Assembly: GCF_020687165.1 (NCBI RefSeq)
Contig: NZ_JAJEQC010000011.1
Origin: Hominenteromicrobium mulieris
GTDB lineage: Bacteria > Bacillota > Clostridia > Oscillospirales > Acutalibacteraceae
Length of the DNA stretch: 64,000 bases
Direction: 5' to 3' (one strand)
The number at the start of each line of letters is the position of its first letter. Within the stretch, counting starts at the first letter, position 1. The notes under the pieces are model-generated. The model searched no databases and had not been told where the DNA came from. It worked only from the letters and a program-made list of their open reading frames with translations. A program made the translations under genes and the position numbers. This document shows positions 57,319 to 64,000 of this stretch, piece by piece.

Positions 57319-59390
57319 TTTCGGTTCTGCTCGACGCGGAAGTTTACATACTTGCCGCCTGTGTCGGCAAGCAGCACAACTCCGTCAAAGGTCTTTCCCG
57401 TCTTGGTCGAGTACATACCTTTGATTTTTACCTTTCCGTCTTTCAAAAGGGCGGCGGCAATCGCCTTTGTGAAAGCCTTTTTGCGCTGCTCAAAAAAGCG
57501 GTCATTCTTCCACATCACAAAGCTGCAAGCCCTGTCGGAGCAGTAAAAGTTTTTCTTGCCCTCGTAAACCGCCGCGCCGCAACGGGGGCAAGTGCCGATT
57601 GCTTCCCGCTGTGGGGTAAACAGCTTCGCTTTATCCTCGGAAATCGCGGAATAGGTCTTGACAAGCCCCGCTGTCATTTCCTCAATCCCGCGCATGAAGT
57701 CGGCGGGGCTGTCGCTGCCCTTTGCAATCCCGGTAAGGCGCGTTTCCCATTCTGCCGTAAGCTGCGGGGACGTAAGGCTGTCGGGCAGAATAGCGACAAG
57801 GTTATACCCGTCCTTTGTGGGGATTAGCTTTTTGCCCTTGCGCTCGGCAAAGCCCGCGCTAATGAGTTTTTCAATGATACCCGCCCGCGTCGCGGTGGTG
57901 CCTAACCCTTTGCGCTCCGCGTCCTCCGGCGTGTCCTCCTTTCCCGCACTCTCCATAGCCGAAAGTAACGTATCTTCGGTAAATGCCTTTGGGGGCTGCG
58001 TGTAACGTTCGGAGATCTCCGCTGCCGGATTGTCAAAGGTCTGCCCCTCGGCAAGCGGGGGTAAAACCGCTTCCGGCTCTGCGTCCTCGTCCTGTTCCCC
58101 GGACGCGGCGCGGGATAGTCTTTCAATCTCGCGCCAACCCTCGCAAAGCGTCGTCCTGCCCTTTGCGGTAAAGGTATAGCCGCCGCAAGTGAAAACCGCC
58201 GTAACCGCTTCATACTCATAGGGCGCGGCAACGGCGCAAAGCAGTTTTGCGCACACAAGGGTCATTAGCTTTTTCTCACTTTCGGCAAGGGAAGAAAAGC
58301 CCGTTTTCACAAACTCCGCTGTCGGCAAAATGGCGTGATGGTCGGTTACTTTGCTGTTGTCGCAAATCCTCGCAAGGTCGGCTTGCAGCTTCACGCCCTG
58401 CATAAAGGGGAGAGCAGCGCAAAGGCCGGTGATAAGTTCCTTTGTGCTGCCCTCCATATCGGAAGTGATATATTTGCTGTCGGTGCGGGGATAGGTCAAA
58501 AGCCGTTTTTCATAAAGGGCTTGCGCATAGTCAAGGGTCTGTTTCGCCGTAAACCCATACAAACGGTTTGCTTCCCGCTGCAAGGCGGTGAGGTCAAACA
58601 GTTTCGGCGGGGCTGCGGTCTTTTTCTCTTTTTTAAGGGAAGTACAAACGGCCTGCGATTTCTCGCAAGCCGCTTTCATCTGCCGCGCCGCCGCTTCGTC
58701 GTCCTGCCTTTCGGAAAGGGCGGCAACGCCGCCAACGTCCAGCCGGACGACATGATATTTCTCTTTCTTAAAGCTGCTGATTGCATAGTCGCGGTTTACC
58801 AGCATAGCAAGGGTGGGCGTTTGCACTCTGCCGACATTCAATGTTTTATGGTAGAGGATAGAGAAAAGGCGGGTCGCGTTAATGCCAATGAGCCAATCGG
58901 CCTTTGCTCTGCAAAGCGCGGATTGATAGAGGTTGTCATAGCCGCGCCCGTCTTTGAGATTTGAAAAGCCCTCGCGGATTGCACTTGCTTCCATGCTGCT
59001 AATCCAAAGGCGGGAAAAGGGCTTTTTGCAATTCGCCTGTTCATAGACAAAGCGGAAAATGAGTTCCCCCTCGCGCCCGCTGTCGCAAGCATTGATAATC
59101 TCGGTAACGTCGCTGCGGTGCATAAGGTCTTTGAGAATGGAAAACTGCTGCTCCTTGCCGCTGGCAACAATAAACTGCCACTCCTGCGGGACAATGGGAA
59201 GATCGTCGTACTTCCATTTACGGAATTGTTCATTGTAGGTCGCCGCGTCTGCAAGGCTAATCAAATGCCCGATACACCACGACACAAGGTAGCCGCCGCC
59301 CTCAAAATATCCGCTGCGCTTTTCATTCGCGCCCATAACGGCGGCAATCGCCGCCCCGACGCTCGGTTTTTCTGCAATTACAAGTTTCAT
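57315..59390 (-). CDS. Type IA DNA topoisomerase (topoisomerase III, TopB/TraE-like)
   Basis: These enzymes pass single DNA strands and are carried by many conjugative elements. The 691-residue product starts MKLVIAEKPSVGAAIAAVMG (Toprim), with ACDSGREGELIFR (Toprim DxD-type region), the active-site Tyr in RLLTYPRTDSKYI, MESAGKEDTPEDAERKGLGTTATRAG, LTAEWETRL and a C-terminal zinc-finger-like CPRCGAAVYEGKKNFYCSD. Length fits the DNA topoisomerase 3 proteins of CTn elements. It overlaps both neighbours by four bases, so the operon is tightly coupled. Confidence 0.92.
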   Translation of the reverse strand: MKLVIAEKPSVGAAIAAVMGANEKRSGYFEGGGYLVSWCIGHLISLADAATYNEQFRKWKYDDLPIVPQEWQFIVASGKEQQFSILKDLMHRSDVTEIINACDSGREGELIFRFVYEQANCKKPFSRLWISSMEASAIREGFSNLKDGRGYDNLYQSALCRAKADWLIGINATRLFSILYHKTLNVGRVQTPTLAMLVNRDYAISSFKKEKYHVVRLDVGGVAALSERQDDEAAARQMKAACEKSQAVCTSLKKEKKTAAPPKLFDLTALQREANRLYGFTAKQTLDYAQALYEKRLLTYPRTDSKYITSDMEGSTKELITGLCAALPFMQGVKLQADLARICDNSKVTDHHAILPTAEFVKTGFSSLAESEKKLMTLVCAKLLCAVAAPYEYEAVTAVFTCGGYTFTAKGRTTLCEGWREIERLSRAASGEQDEDAEPEAVLPPLAEGQTFDNPAAEISERYTQPPKAFTEDTLLSAMESAGKEDTPEDAERKGLGTTATRAGIIEKLISAGFAERKGKKLIPTKDGYNLVAILPDSLTSPQLTAEWETRLTGIAKGSDSPADFMRGIEEMTAGLVKTYSAISEDKAKLFTPQREAIGTCPRCGAAVYEGKKNFYCSDRACSFVMWKNDRFFEQRKKAFTKAIAAALLKDGKVKIKGMYSTKTGKTFDGVVLLADTGGKYVNFRVEQNRK

Positions 59391-60136
59391 AGATTATCGT
59401 CCTCCTGCTCGGTCTGTTCGGTTTCGACTACTTCCGTTTCCTCGTCGTCCTCGTCAAAATCAAGGTCGTCAAGGCTGCTGCTGCCTTTCGCCGCGTCCTT
59501 TTTGGGCTTCAAAATCTTAAAGTAGTAGAACGCGCCGCCGCCCGCTGCGGCAACAAGCAGCACGACAAGCAGAATACCCATGCCGCCGCCTTTTTCTTCT
59601 TCCGGCGGCTGCTCGGTTTCTTCCGGCTCCGGCTCGGCTTCCACACCCGCGCACTCGCTCATGTTGACGCTGCAAACCGGGCAAGCGGTGTTGACGCTTC
59701 CGGCAACGCATTTATCGGTGCAGCTACAAACGGGGGCTTCGGTCTGCCCGTCCTCCATAAGGGCGGTTAAATCCGCTTCGTCCACTTGGTTAAGGAAATG
59801 GACGGTATTTTCCCCGTCCTCGGCGCGGTCAATGATGATGTAAAAATAGTTGCCACTTTTGGTAACGACGGTGATAAACTGCTTGTCGCCGGACGCTTCA
59901 CCCGTTATATCGTCCACAAGGGACATATTCCCGTCCGGGGTAAGGGGCTGCGGCTCATAGCCGCCCGTCGTTTCTTCCGGCTCGGTTTCCGGCGCGGGGG
60001 TTTCCTCGGTTACGGGGGTAGGCGTGTCGTCGCTTTCATCGCCACCGCCCGCATAAGCGGTAACAGAAAAGCCGCACATGATAACCAGTGCGGCAAGCAA
60101 TACGGTAAACTTTCGGATTATCTTTTTATTCTTCAT
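59387..60136 (-). CDS. DUF4366 (CD1107-type) membrane protein of the element
   Basis: The 249-residue product has an N-terminal signal (KFTVLLAALVIMCGFSVTAYA, cleaved after AYA about residue 30), an acidic Pro/Glu/Thr-rich extracellular region, a DUF4366 core (SGDKQFITVVTKSGNYFYIIIDRAEDGENTVHFLNQVDEADL), a small cysteine motif (CSCTDKC...CPVC), a membrane segment (MGILLVVLLVAAAGGGAFYYF, about 185-206) and an acidic cytoplasmic tail. It is common in transfer modules of clostridial elements, presumably at the transfer channel. ATG 60136 follows GGAGGACAACGACA; it overlaps the DUF4315 gene. Confidence 0.82.
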   Translation of the reverse strand: MKNKKIIRKFTVLLAALVIMCGFSVTAYAGGGDESDDTPTPVTEETPAPETEPEETTGGYEPQPLTPDGNMSLVDDITGEASGDKQFITVVTKSGNYFYIIIDRAEDGENTVHFLNQVDEADLTALMEDGQTEAPVCSCTDKCVAGSVNTACPVCSVNMSECAGVEAEPEPEETEQPPEEEKGGGMGILLVVLLVAAAGGGAFYYFKILKPKKDAAKGSSSLDDLDFDEDDEETEVVETEQTEQEDDNL

Positions 60137-60392
60137 TGTCGTTGTCCTCCTGTTCGGCGGGGTAAGTGGCTTCCGGCTGCGGCAAGGTGATTTCGCCGCT
60201 GGCGTAAGCGGAGAGGAACGCGGCAAGCTGCGTCCCGTCAAGGTGTACCGCCTTTACCATTTGCACGATCTGCGCGTTTTCTTCCTCGACTTTCTGCGCT
60301 TCAAGGTCTTTCAGCTTCTTTTGCTGTTCAAGGATTTTTGCCCTCGTTTTCTCAATATCCCTTTCGATACGGTCAAGTTTCGTGTTCGCCAT
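60126..60392 (-). CDS. DUF4315 family protein
   Basis: The 88-residue product is a coiled coil in its first half (ANTKLDRIERDIEKTRAKILEQQKKLKDLEAQKVEEEN) followed by a short conserved part (AVHLDGTQLAAFLSAYASGEI) and an acidic tail. It matches the small DUF4315 family that always sits beside DUF4366 in these elements; function unknown. Start ATG 60392 lies nine bases after GGAG; an ATG two codons earlier is too close to it. Confidence 0.82.
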   Translation of the reverse strand: MANTKLDRIERDIEKTRAKILEQQKKLKDLEAQKVEEENAQIVQMVKAVHLDGTQLAAFLSAYASGEITLPQPEATYPAEQEDNDNEE

Positions 60393-60398
60393 AGTCAT

Positions 60399-61121
60399 TT
60401 ACTCCTTTCCAAACTGTTCTTTCCATGAATAGCTGCGCCCCAATCCCTTAACGGTTTTAAGATAGGGCATAGCGTTTTCTTCCAAAGTCGCCGCCCGGTT
60501 AAATAGATCGGGATAGTGTTCTTTGAGATATAAAATCTCTTGTTTCTTCATGCTCGGACAAAAGAAACAGGACGATTTACCCGGCTGCGGCAATCCTGCC
60601 GCTTTGATTTCCCGGATACAATCGTCCCTGTTCCAGCCCCATTCTTCAATGAGGGGGTAGCGGTTATGATATTTTTTGTCGGCTTCGTTGTACTTGCGGG
60701 AATGTTCATACCGTTTCACTTCTCCCGCGTCATAGCCGATATAGCGGTTGACTTTCTCGCCGCGCTGCCATACTTCGCGGCAAGGCGCATAGTGGTTGCA
60801 AAACTTTTCCTGCGGTGCGATTTTGTGTTTCTGCGAACAACGCTTATGCCCGTAGGCAATCGACGGGAGCGTATGAGAGCGCAAGCACTCGGTTTCAAGA
60901 GATAGGCGGTTGCCGTAGCGGTCAACATACTGCACAACGGTAATCTGCGGCATACCGTGTTCCGCAAGCCATTGATTGATTATCTCGATAAATTGATAGG
61001 TATGCGGGTGTTCCGCGCCCGTATCGGCAAAGGTGATAAGGTCAATCGGGATTTTGTGCTTGTATAGGCCAATAAGTAAGGCGGCACTATTCGTGCCGCC
61101 GCCAAAAGATACAATATTCAT
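60399..61121 (-). CDS. PAPS-reductase/PP-loop ATPase-like protein
   Basis: The 240-residue product has a Rossmann-like start MNIVSFGGGTNSAALLIGLY, where the PP-loop SGGxDS is seen as FGGGTNS, then FADTGAEHPHTYQFIEIINQWLAEHG and KRCSQKHKI, a pattern of the phosphoadenosine phosphosulfate reductase/ATP-pyrophosphatase superfamily. SCFFCPSMKKQEI near the C-terminus gives a possible metal or Fe-S site. In mobile elements such proteins may act on DNA or nucleotides (DndC-like) or be regulators; I cannot decide. GGAGT precedes the ATG. It lies in the transfer operon between DUF4315 and the cell-wall hydrolase. Confidence 0.72.
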   Translation of the reverse strand: MNIVSFGGGTNSAALLIGLYKHKIPIDLITFADTGAEHPHTYQFIEIINQWLAEHGMPQITVVQYVDRYGNRLSLETECLRSHTLPSIAYGHKRCSQKHKIAPQEKFCNHYAPCREVWQRGEKVNRYIGYDAGEVKRYEHSRKYNEADKKYHNRYPLIEEWGWNRDDCIREIKAAGLPQPGKSSCFFCPSMKKQEILYLKEHYPDLFNRAATLEENAMPYLKTVKGLGRSYSWKEQFGKE

Positions 61122-61134
61122 TTTTCAACTCCTT

Positions 61135-63105
61135 TTAATTGTAATTTAACCGCCCGTAGGCGTAAAAGTGGGATTGCCAATAGCTGGTGTCCAGCTTTGA
61201 ATACTGGATAGGGTCGCCACAATGCAGCATGACGGGGCTTCCGTCCCCGTCCTCGCCCACATAAATCCCCACATGGGAAACGCCGGGGGTGTCGTATGTA
61301 CCCGTAAAGAACACCAAATCCCCCGGCTGCGGGTTAGAAACAGGGGTTGAGATGTTGTAAAGCCCTTGCGCCCCAAGTCTGCCCGTATTGTATAGGCCGC
61401 TGTTCGTCAACACATAACTCACAAAGCCGCTGCAATCAAAAGAGGTTTCCGGGGTGCTGCCGCCCCACACATAGGGAAAACCGACGTATTTATCTGCTTC
61501 CTCCATGAGCCGCGCAAACTTTTCATCGGAACCCAGCAGCGCGGCGGGTACTTCATAATCGGCGGGCGGGTTTTCATAGTATTTAGACACATAGCCGGAT
61601 TGCGGGAAAAGGTCGGGTCTGTTTCCCAGCGACGACATATACATAGCGTACATGGATAGCTGTTCTTCGCCCATGATGTAAACGGGGACATGGGAGAGGT
61701 TGAAGTTTTCCAAATCCACATGAAGAATGTAATAGTTATAGGGGACTTCAACCGTATAGGGGTTGCCCTCGCTGTCCGTCCTTGTTTCGGTGCGGTAGCG
61801 TACCTGTACTTCTTCCTCGACCGTCAAGATATACTGTTTCTCAAAGAGCATTTCAAGGGTGCTTTGCACTTCATCGAGTGTAAACACGCCCTCATGCCAC
61901 GCGGAAAGGATAGAAATTAGCACATAGGGGTCATGCTCGATCTCGTCCGCGTTTACCCGGTATTCGTCATAGCCGGGGTATTCGCTTTCGATATTGTCCA
62001 GCATATCTTGTAACTCGGCTTCCATAGCGGCATACGCGCTTTCCGCGCCCGTTATATCCGCGTCCTCGGAGAGATAGGACGACGCAATCAAGCCGCTGCC
62101 GCTGTTGCCGCCAAAGAGGGAGCAAGAGGACAGCCCGCCGAAAAGCAGCAGCACGATAAAGGCAATCCCGCCCACAATCAAGCAGCCTTTCCAATGCCGG
62201 ACAACAAAGAACGTCGCCCGTTTGGTTTCCTGCGCGGTTTTCTTCGCCGCCTTTGCGGTGGCTTCAGCGGTTTTTTTCGCTTTGCCGCCCGCTTTCAGCG
62301 TTTTTGCATACTGCTTTTTAATGCGCTGCTTCTGCCAAAAACGGGAAATGGGGTTGGAGTGCGCAAGCGCGGGGTTATCGTGCAACGCCTTTTGATAGAG
62401 AAAATCTGCGTTTGCCTTTACCGCTTGTTTTTCCGCTGCCGCCGCTGCCCGGTAGGGTTTCAGCTTATGGCGGCGTATGCCGCCCTTAACTGCCCGCGCC
62501 GCCATGCCGCCCGCTTTCTCTCCGGCAAGTTCTACCCGGTGCCCGCTTTCCACACCGACGTTTTCTTTCTCTACCTCGTAGATTTTCCCATGTACGGTAC
62601 TGTTTAACTCCTGTGCCGGACGGGATAAGGGGTTATGCCGCAACTTGCCGTTTGGGGGCTTATCCGTCTTTTCAAAGGAAAGGCGCGTCTTTGCCTTGCC
62701 TTTCGCTTCGTCAAAAACGCGCTCTTTCTTGATTTTGGTCTGCTTGGGGATAGCCGCCCGCGCTGCGTCTAAACAGTCTGCCGCCTTATCCGATTTCTTG
62801 ATCGCTTTTTGAAGTTCCGGCGTTGCCCGTTCCGCTTCGGAAAACTGCAAGCGGGAAGAATGGGTTTTAGGCTGCGTCGCGTCAAGGGCTTTTTTCTCCG
62901 CGCCTTTTGCTGCGTGTCGCTCAATCTCTGCGCCGATATGCTGCACAACCTTTTCCGCTGCCACCCCTGCGGGGGCTGAATAGTTTTCTTCCTGCGGCCT
63001 TTCGCTGATACTGGACGTTTCGCCCGTCGTGAGGTTTTCCGCAACCGCACCGTCGCGGGTCATTTTTTGCGTTACCTTGTCGGGGGCTTTCAGTTCCTTG
63101 CTCAA
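61135..63105 (-). CDS. Cell-wall hydrolase with NlpC/P60 domain (CD1108-type, Orf14/VirB1-like)
   Basis: The protein probably opens peptidoglycan for the transfer channel. The 656-residue product has a long basic N-terminal cytoplasmic region (about 1-300), a membrane segment (CLIVGGIAFIVLLLFGGLSSC, about 310-330), a CwlT/Slt-like central part (SAYAAMEAELQDMLDNIESEYPGYDEYR...) and a C-terminal NlpC/P60 cysteine peptidase with VGFPYVWGGSTPETSFDCSGFVSYVL (catalytic Cys) and GVSHVGIYVGEDG (catalytic His). The order agrees with the CD1108 family. Its ATG overlaps the stop of the DNA methyltransferase gene. Confidence 0.88.
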   Translation of the reverse strand: MSKELKAPDKVTQKMTRDGAVAENLTTGETSSISERPQEENYSAPAGVAAEKVVQHIGAEIERHAAKGAEKKALDATQPKTHSSRLQFSEAERATPELQKAIKKSDKAADCLDAARAAIPKQTKIKKERVFDEAKGKAKTRLSFEKTDKPPNGKLRHNPLSRPAQELNSTVHGKIYEVEKENVGVESGHRVELAGEKAGGMAARAVKGGIRRHKLKPYRAAAAAEKQAVKANADFLYQKALHDNPALAHSNPISRFWQKQRIKKQYAKTLKAGGKAKKTAEATAKAAKKTAQETKRATFFVVRHWKGCLIVGGIAFIVLLLFGGLSSCSLFGGNSGSGLIASSYLSEDADITGAESAYAAMEAELQDMLDNIESEYPGYDEYRVNADEIEHDPYVLISILSAWHEGVFTLDEVQSTLEMLFEKQYILTVEEEVQVRYRTETRTDSEGNPYTVEVPYNYYILHVDLENFNLSHVPVYIMGEEQLSMYAMYMSSLGNRPDLFPQSGYVSKYYENPPADYEVPAALLGSDEKFARLMEEADKYVGFPYVWGGSTPETSFDCSGFVSYVLTNSGLYNTGRLGAQGLYNISTPVSNPQPGDLVFFTGTYDTPGVSHVGIYVGEDGDGSPVMLHCGDPIQYSKLDTSYWQSHFYAYGRLNYN

Positions 63106-64000
63106 TCTTCATCACCTCCAATCCGCTGTTTTGCAAGTTCGCAATAGTCGGGGTTTAACTCAATGCCGATATAGCGGCGGTTAAGCCGTTTTGCTACCAT
63201 GCCCGTCGTGCCGCTGCCGAAAAAGGGGTCAAGGACAATCCCGCCGATGGGACAGCCCGCCAAAATGCACGTTTCCGCAAGTTTCGGCGGGAACGCTGCG
63301 AAATGCCCGCCATGATAGCCGACATTGTTAATCTGCCAAACGTTGCGGCGGCTGCGGACGGGAGAAATCAACTCGTCGGCGTATGCGCCCTTTTCGCGGG
63401 GGCGGTTGATTTTCTGCGGTTGGTTTTGCCCCGGAACAGTAACGTTATACTTATTTCCTTTGCTAACTCCGCTTTTCAGCCGCCCCGCCGTTGTGGGGGC
63501 TATCGGCTCGGCTACTGCTTGCCAATCGTAATAATACTTCTTTGACTTGGTAAGCAGAAACACATATTCATAGCAGCGGGTCGGCCTGTCCCGCGTGCTT
63601 TCCGGCATGGGGTTTGTTTTGTGCCAAATGATAGAACTGCGCAAATACCAACCGTCGCCCCGCAAGGCGAGGGCTACAAGCCACGGAATACCAATTAAAT
63701 CTTTGGGCTTGCAGCCGGGGGCGCGGTGGTTAAACGCCACTTGCTGCCCGTTCCTGCCTTTGGGGTATTTGGGGTCTTGGTGGTCGGCTTTGCTGCCTGT
63801 GCCGCAATAAGTGTCCGCGATATTCAGCCAACAAGTACCCTCCGGCGTAAGCACCCGCTTTACCTCATGGAATACCGCCGTAATACGGGAAACATATTCC
63901 TCCGGCGTTGCTTCCCGTCCGATCTGCCCGTCTGCGCCGTAGTCCCGCAAGGCATAGTAGGGTGGGGACGTTACGCAACAATCAACTGCATTTTCCGGCA
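63102..64000 (-). CDS. Site-specific DNA methyltransferase (beta class), running past the window end
   Basis: The enzyme methylates adenine N6 or cytosine N4 in DNA. Read on the minus strand from the window end, the first visible residues are PENAVDCCVTSPPYYALRDYG, which contain the catalytic TSPPYY motif (motif IV), then WLNIADTYCG, SIIWHKTNPMPES, YEYVFLLTKSKKYYYD and, at the C-terminus, IVLDPFFGSGTTGMVAKRLNRRYIGIELNPDY (motif I, FxGxG). Motif IV before motif I defines the beta class. The true start lies beyond 64000; the frame is open to the edge. There is no nuclease partner in view. It overlaps the NlpC/P60 gene by four bases (ATGA). Confidence 0.9.
   Translation of the reverse strand, partial: PENAVDCCVTSPPYYALRDYGADGQIGREATPEEYVSRITAVFHEVKRVLTPEGTCWLNIADTYCGTGSKADHQDPKYPKGRNGQQVAFNHRAPGCKPKDLIGIPWLVALALRGDGWYLRSSIIWHKTNPMPESTRDRPTRCYEYVFLLTKSKKYYYDWQAVAEPIAPTTAGRLKSGVSKGNKYNVTVPGQNQPQKINRPREKGAYADELISPVRSRRNVWQINNVGYHGGHFAAFPPKLAETCILAGCPIGGIVLDPFFGSGTTGMVAKRLNRRYIGIELNPDYCELAKQRIGGDED

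Overview
The window looks like part of the chromosome of a gut-type Clostridia bacterium (Bacillota; an Oscillospiraceae-like genome is my best guess). The grounds are strong AGGAGG ribosome binding sites, near-consensus sigma-A promoters with 17-base spacers, a ribose/galactose-type ABC importer beside a class II aldolase, and two clostridial-type conjugative elements flanking chromosomal genes. No rRNA, intact tRNA or CRISPR array is visible.

Layout. (1) 1-8443 is the end of a decayed conjugative element. It holds a truncated VirD4 coupling protein, PcfB, ArdA, a C5 DNA methyltransferase, a DUF4406 protein and a ParB-like protein on the minus strand, and an AT-rich plus-strand pair encoding a TPR-HEPN protein and an Mrr-like nuclease. 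It ends in a 3' fragment of tRNA-Ala(GGC) that looks like an attachment site. (2) 8444-24420 is core chromosome: ZIP metal transporter, AraC regulator, nitroreductase, SpoU RNA methyltransferase, a sugar ABC importer, fructose-bisphosphate aldolase, a frameshifted pseudokinase-PASTA gene, a GH4 alpha-galactosidase with its AraC regulator, and release factor 3. (3) 24420-26600 is a scrapyard of broken transposases around a Nudix gene and a dead kinase-like gene. (4) 26626-45632 is a large cluster bounded by two TetR genes. One strand carries small-molecule methyltransferases, alpha/beta hydrolases, a metallo-beta-lactamase-fold protein, four ATC-hydrolase-family paralogues and two membrane proteins. 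The other strand carries two exporter-fold ABC half-transporters, an MptD-type ECF S component and a fused EcfA-EcfA-EcfT protein. (5) From about 45778 to the window end lies a second conjugative element with a serine recombinase (frameshifted), TnpW, Tn916-Orf7/Orf8-like regulators, a Cfr/RlmN-family rRNA methylase behind an attenuator leader, MobC and relaxase with an oriT-like site, a giant anti-restriction fusion, topoisomerase III, an NlpC/P60 hydrolase and a DNA methyltransferase that runs off the end.

How the parts connect. A perfect dyad, GTTAG-N6-CTAAC, occurs at six promoter-like positions: an orphan promoter behind the ZIP gene, the ZIP promoter, the AraC promoter, twice before the methyltransferase/hydrolase operon, and before the ECF/ABC operon. 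Its half-sites resemble those of DtxR/IdeR-type metal-repressor boxes. I infer a shared metal (probably iron) regulon in which the ECF and ABC proteins import a metal complex or metallophore and the operon's enzymes process it. The ATC-hydrolase family acts on a thiazoline ring, so a thiazoline-type xenosiderophore is one testable substrate. This cluster and the HEPN-Mrr pair are the two best candidates for undescribed biology here.
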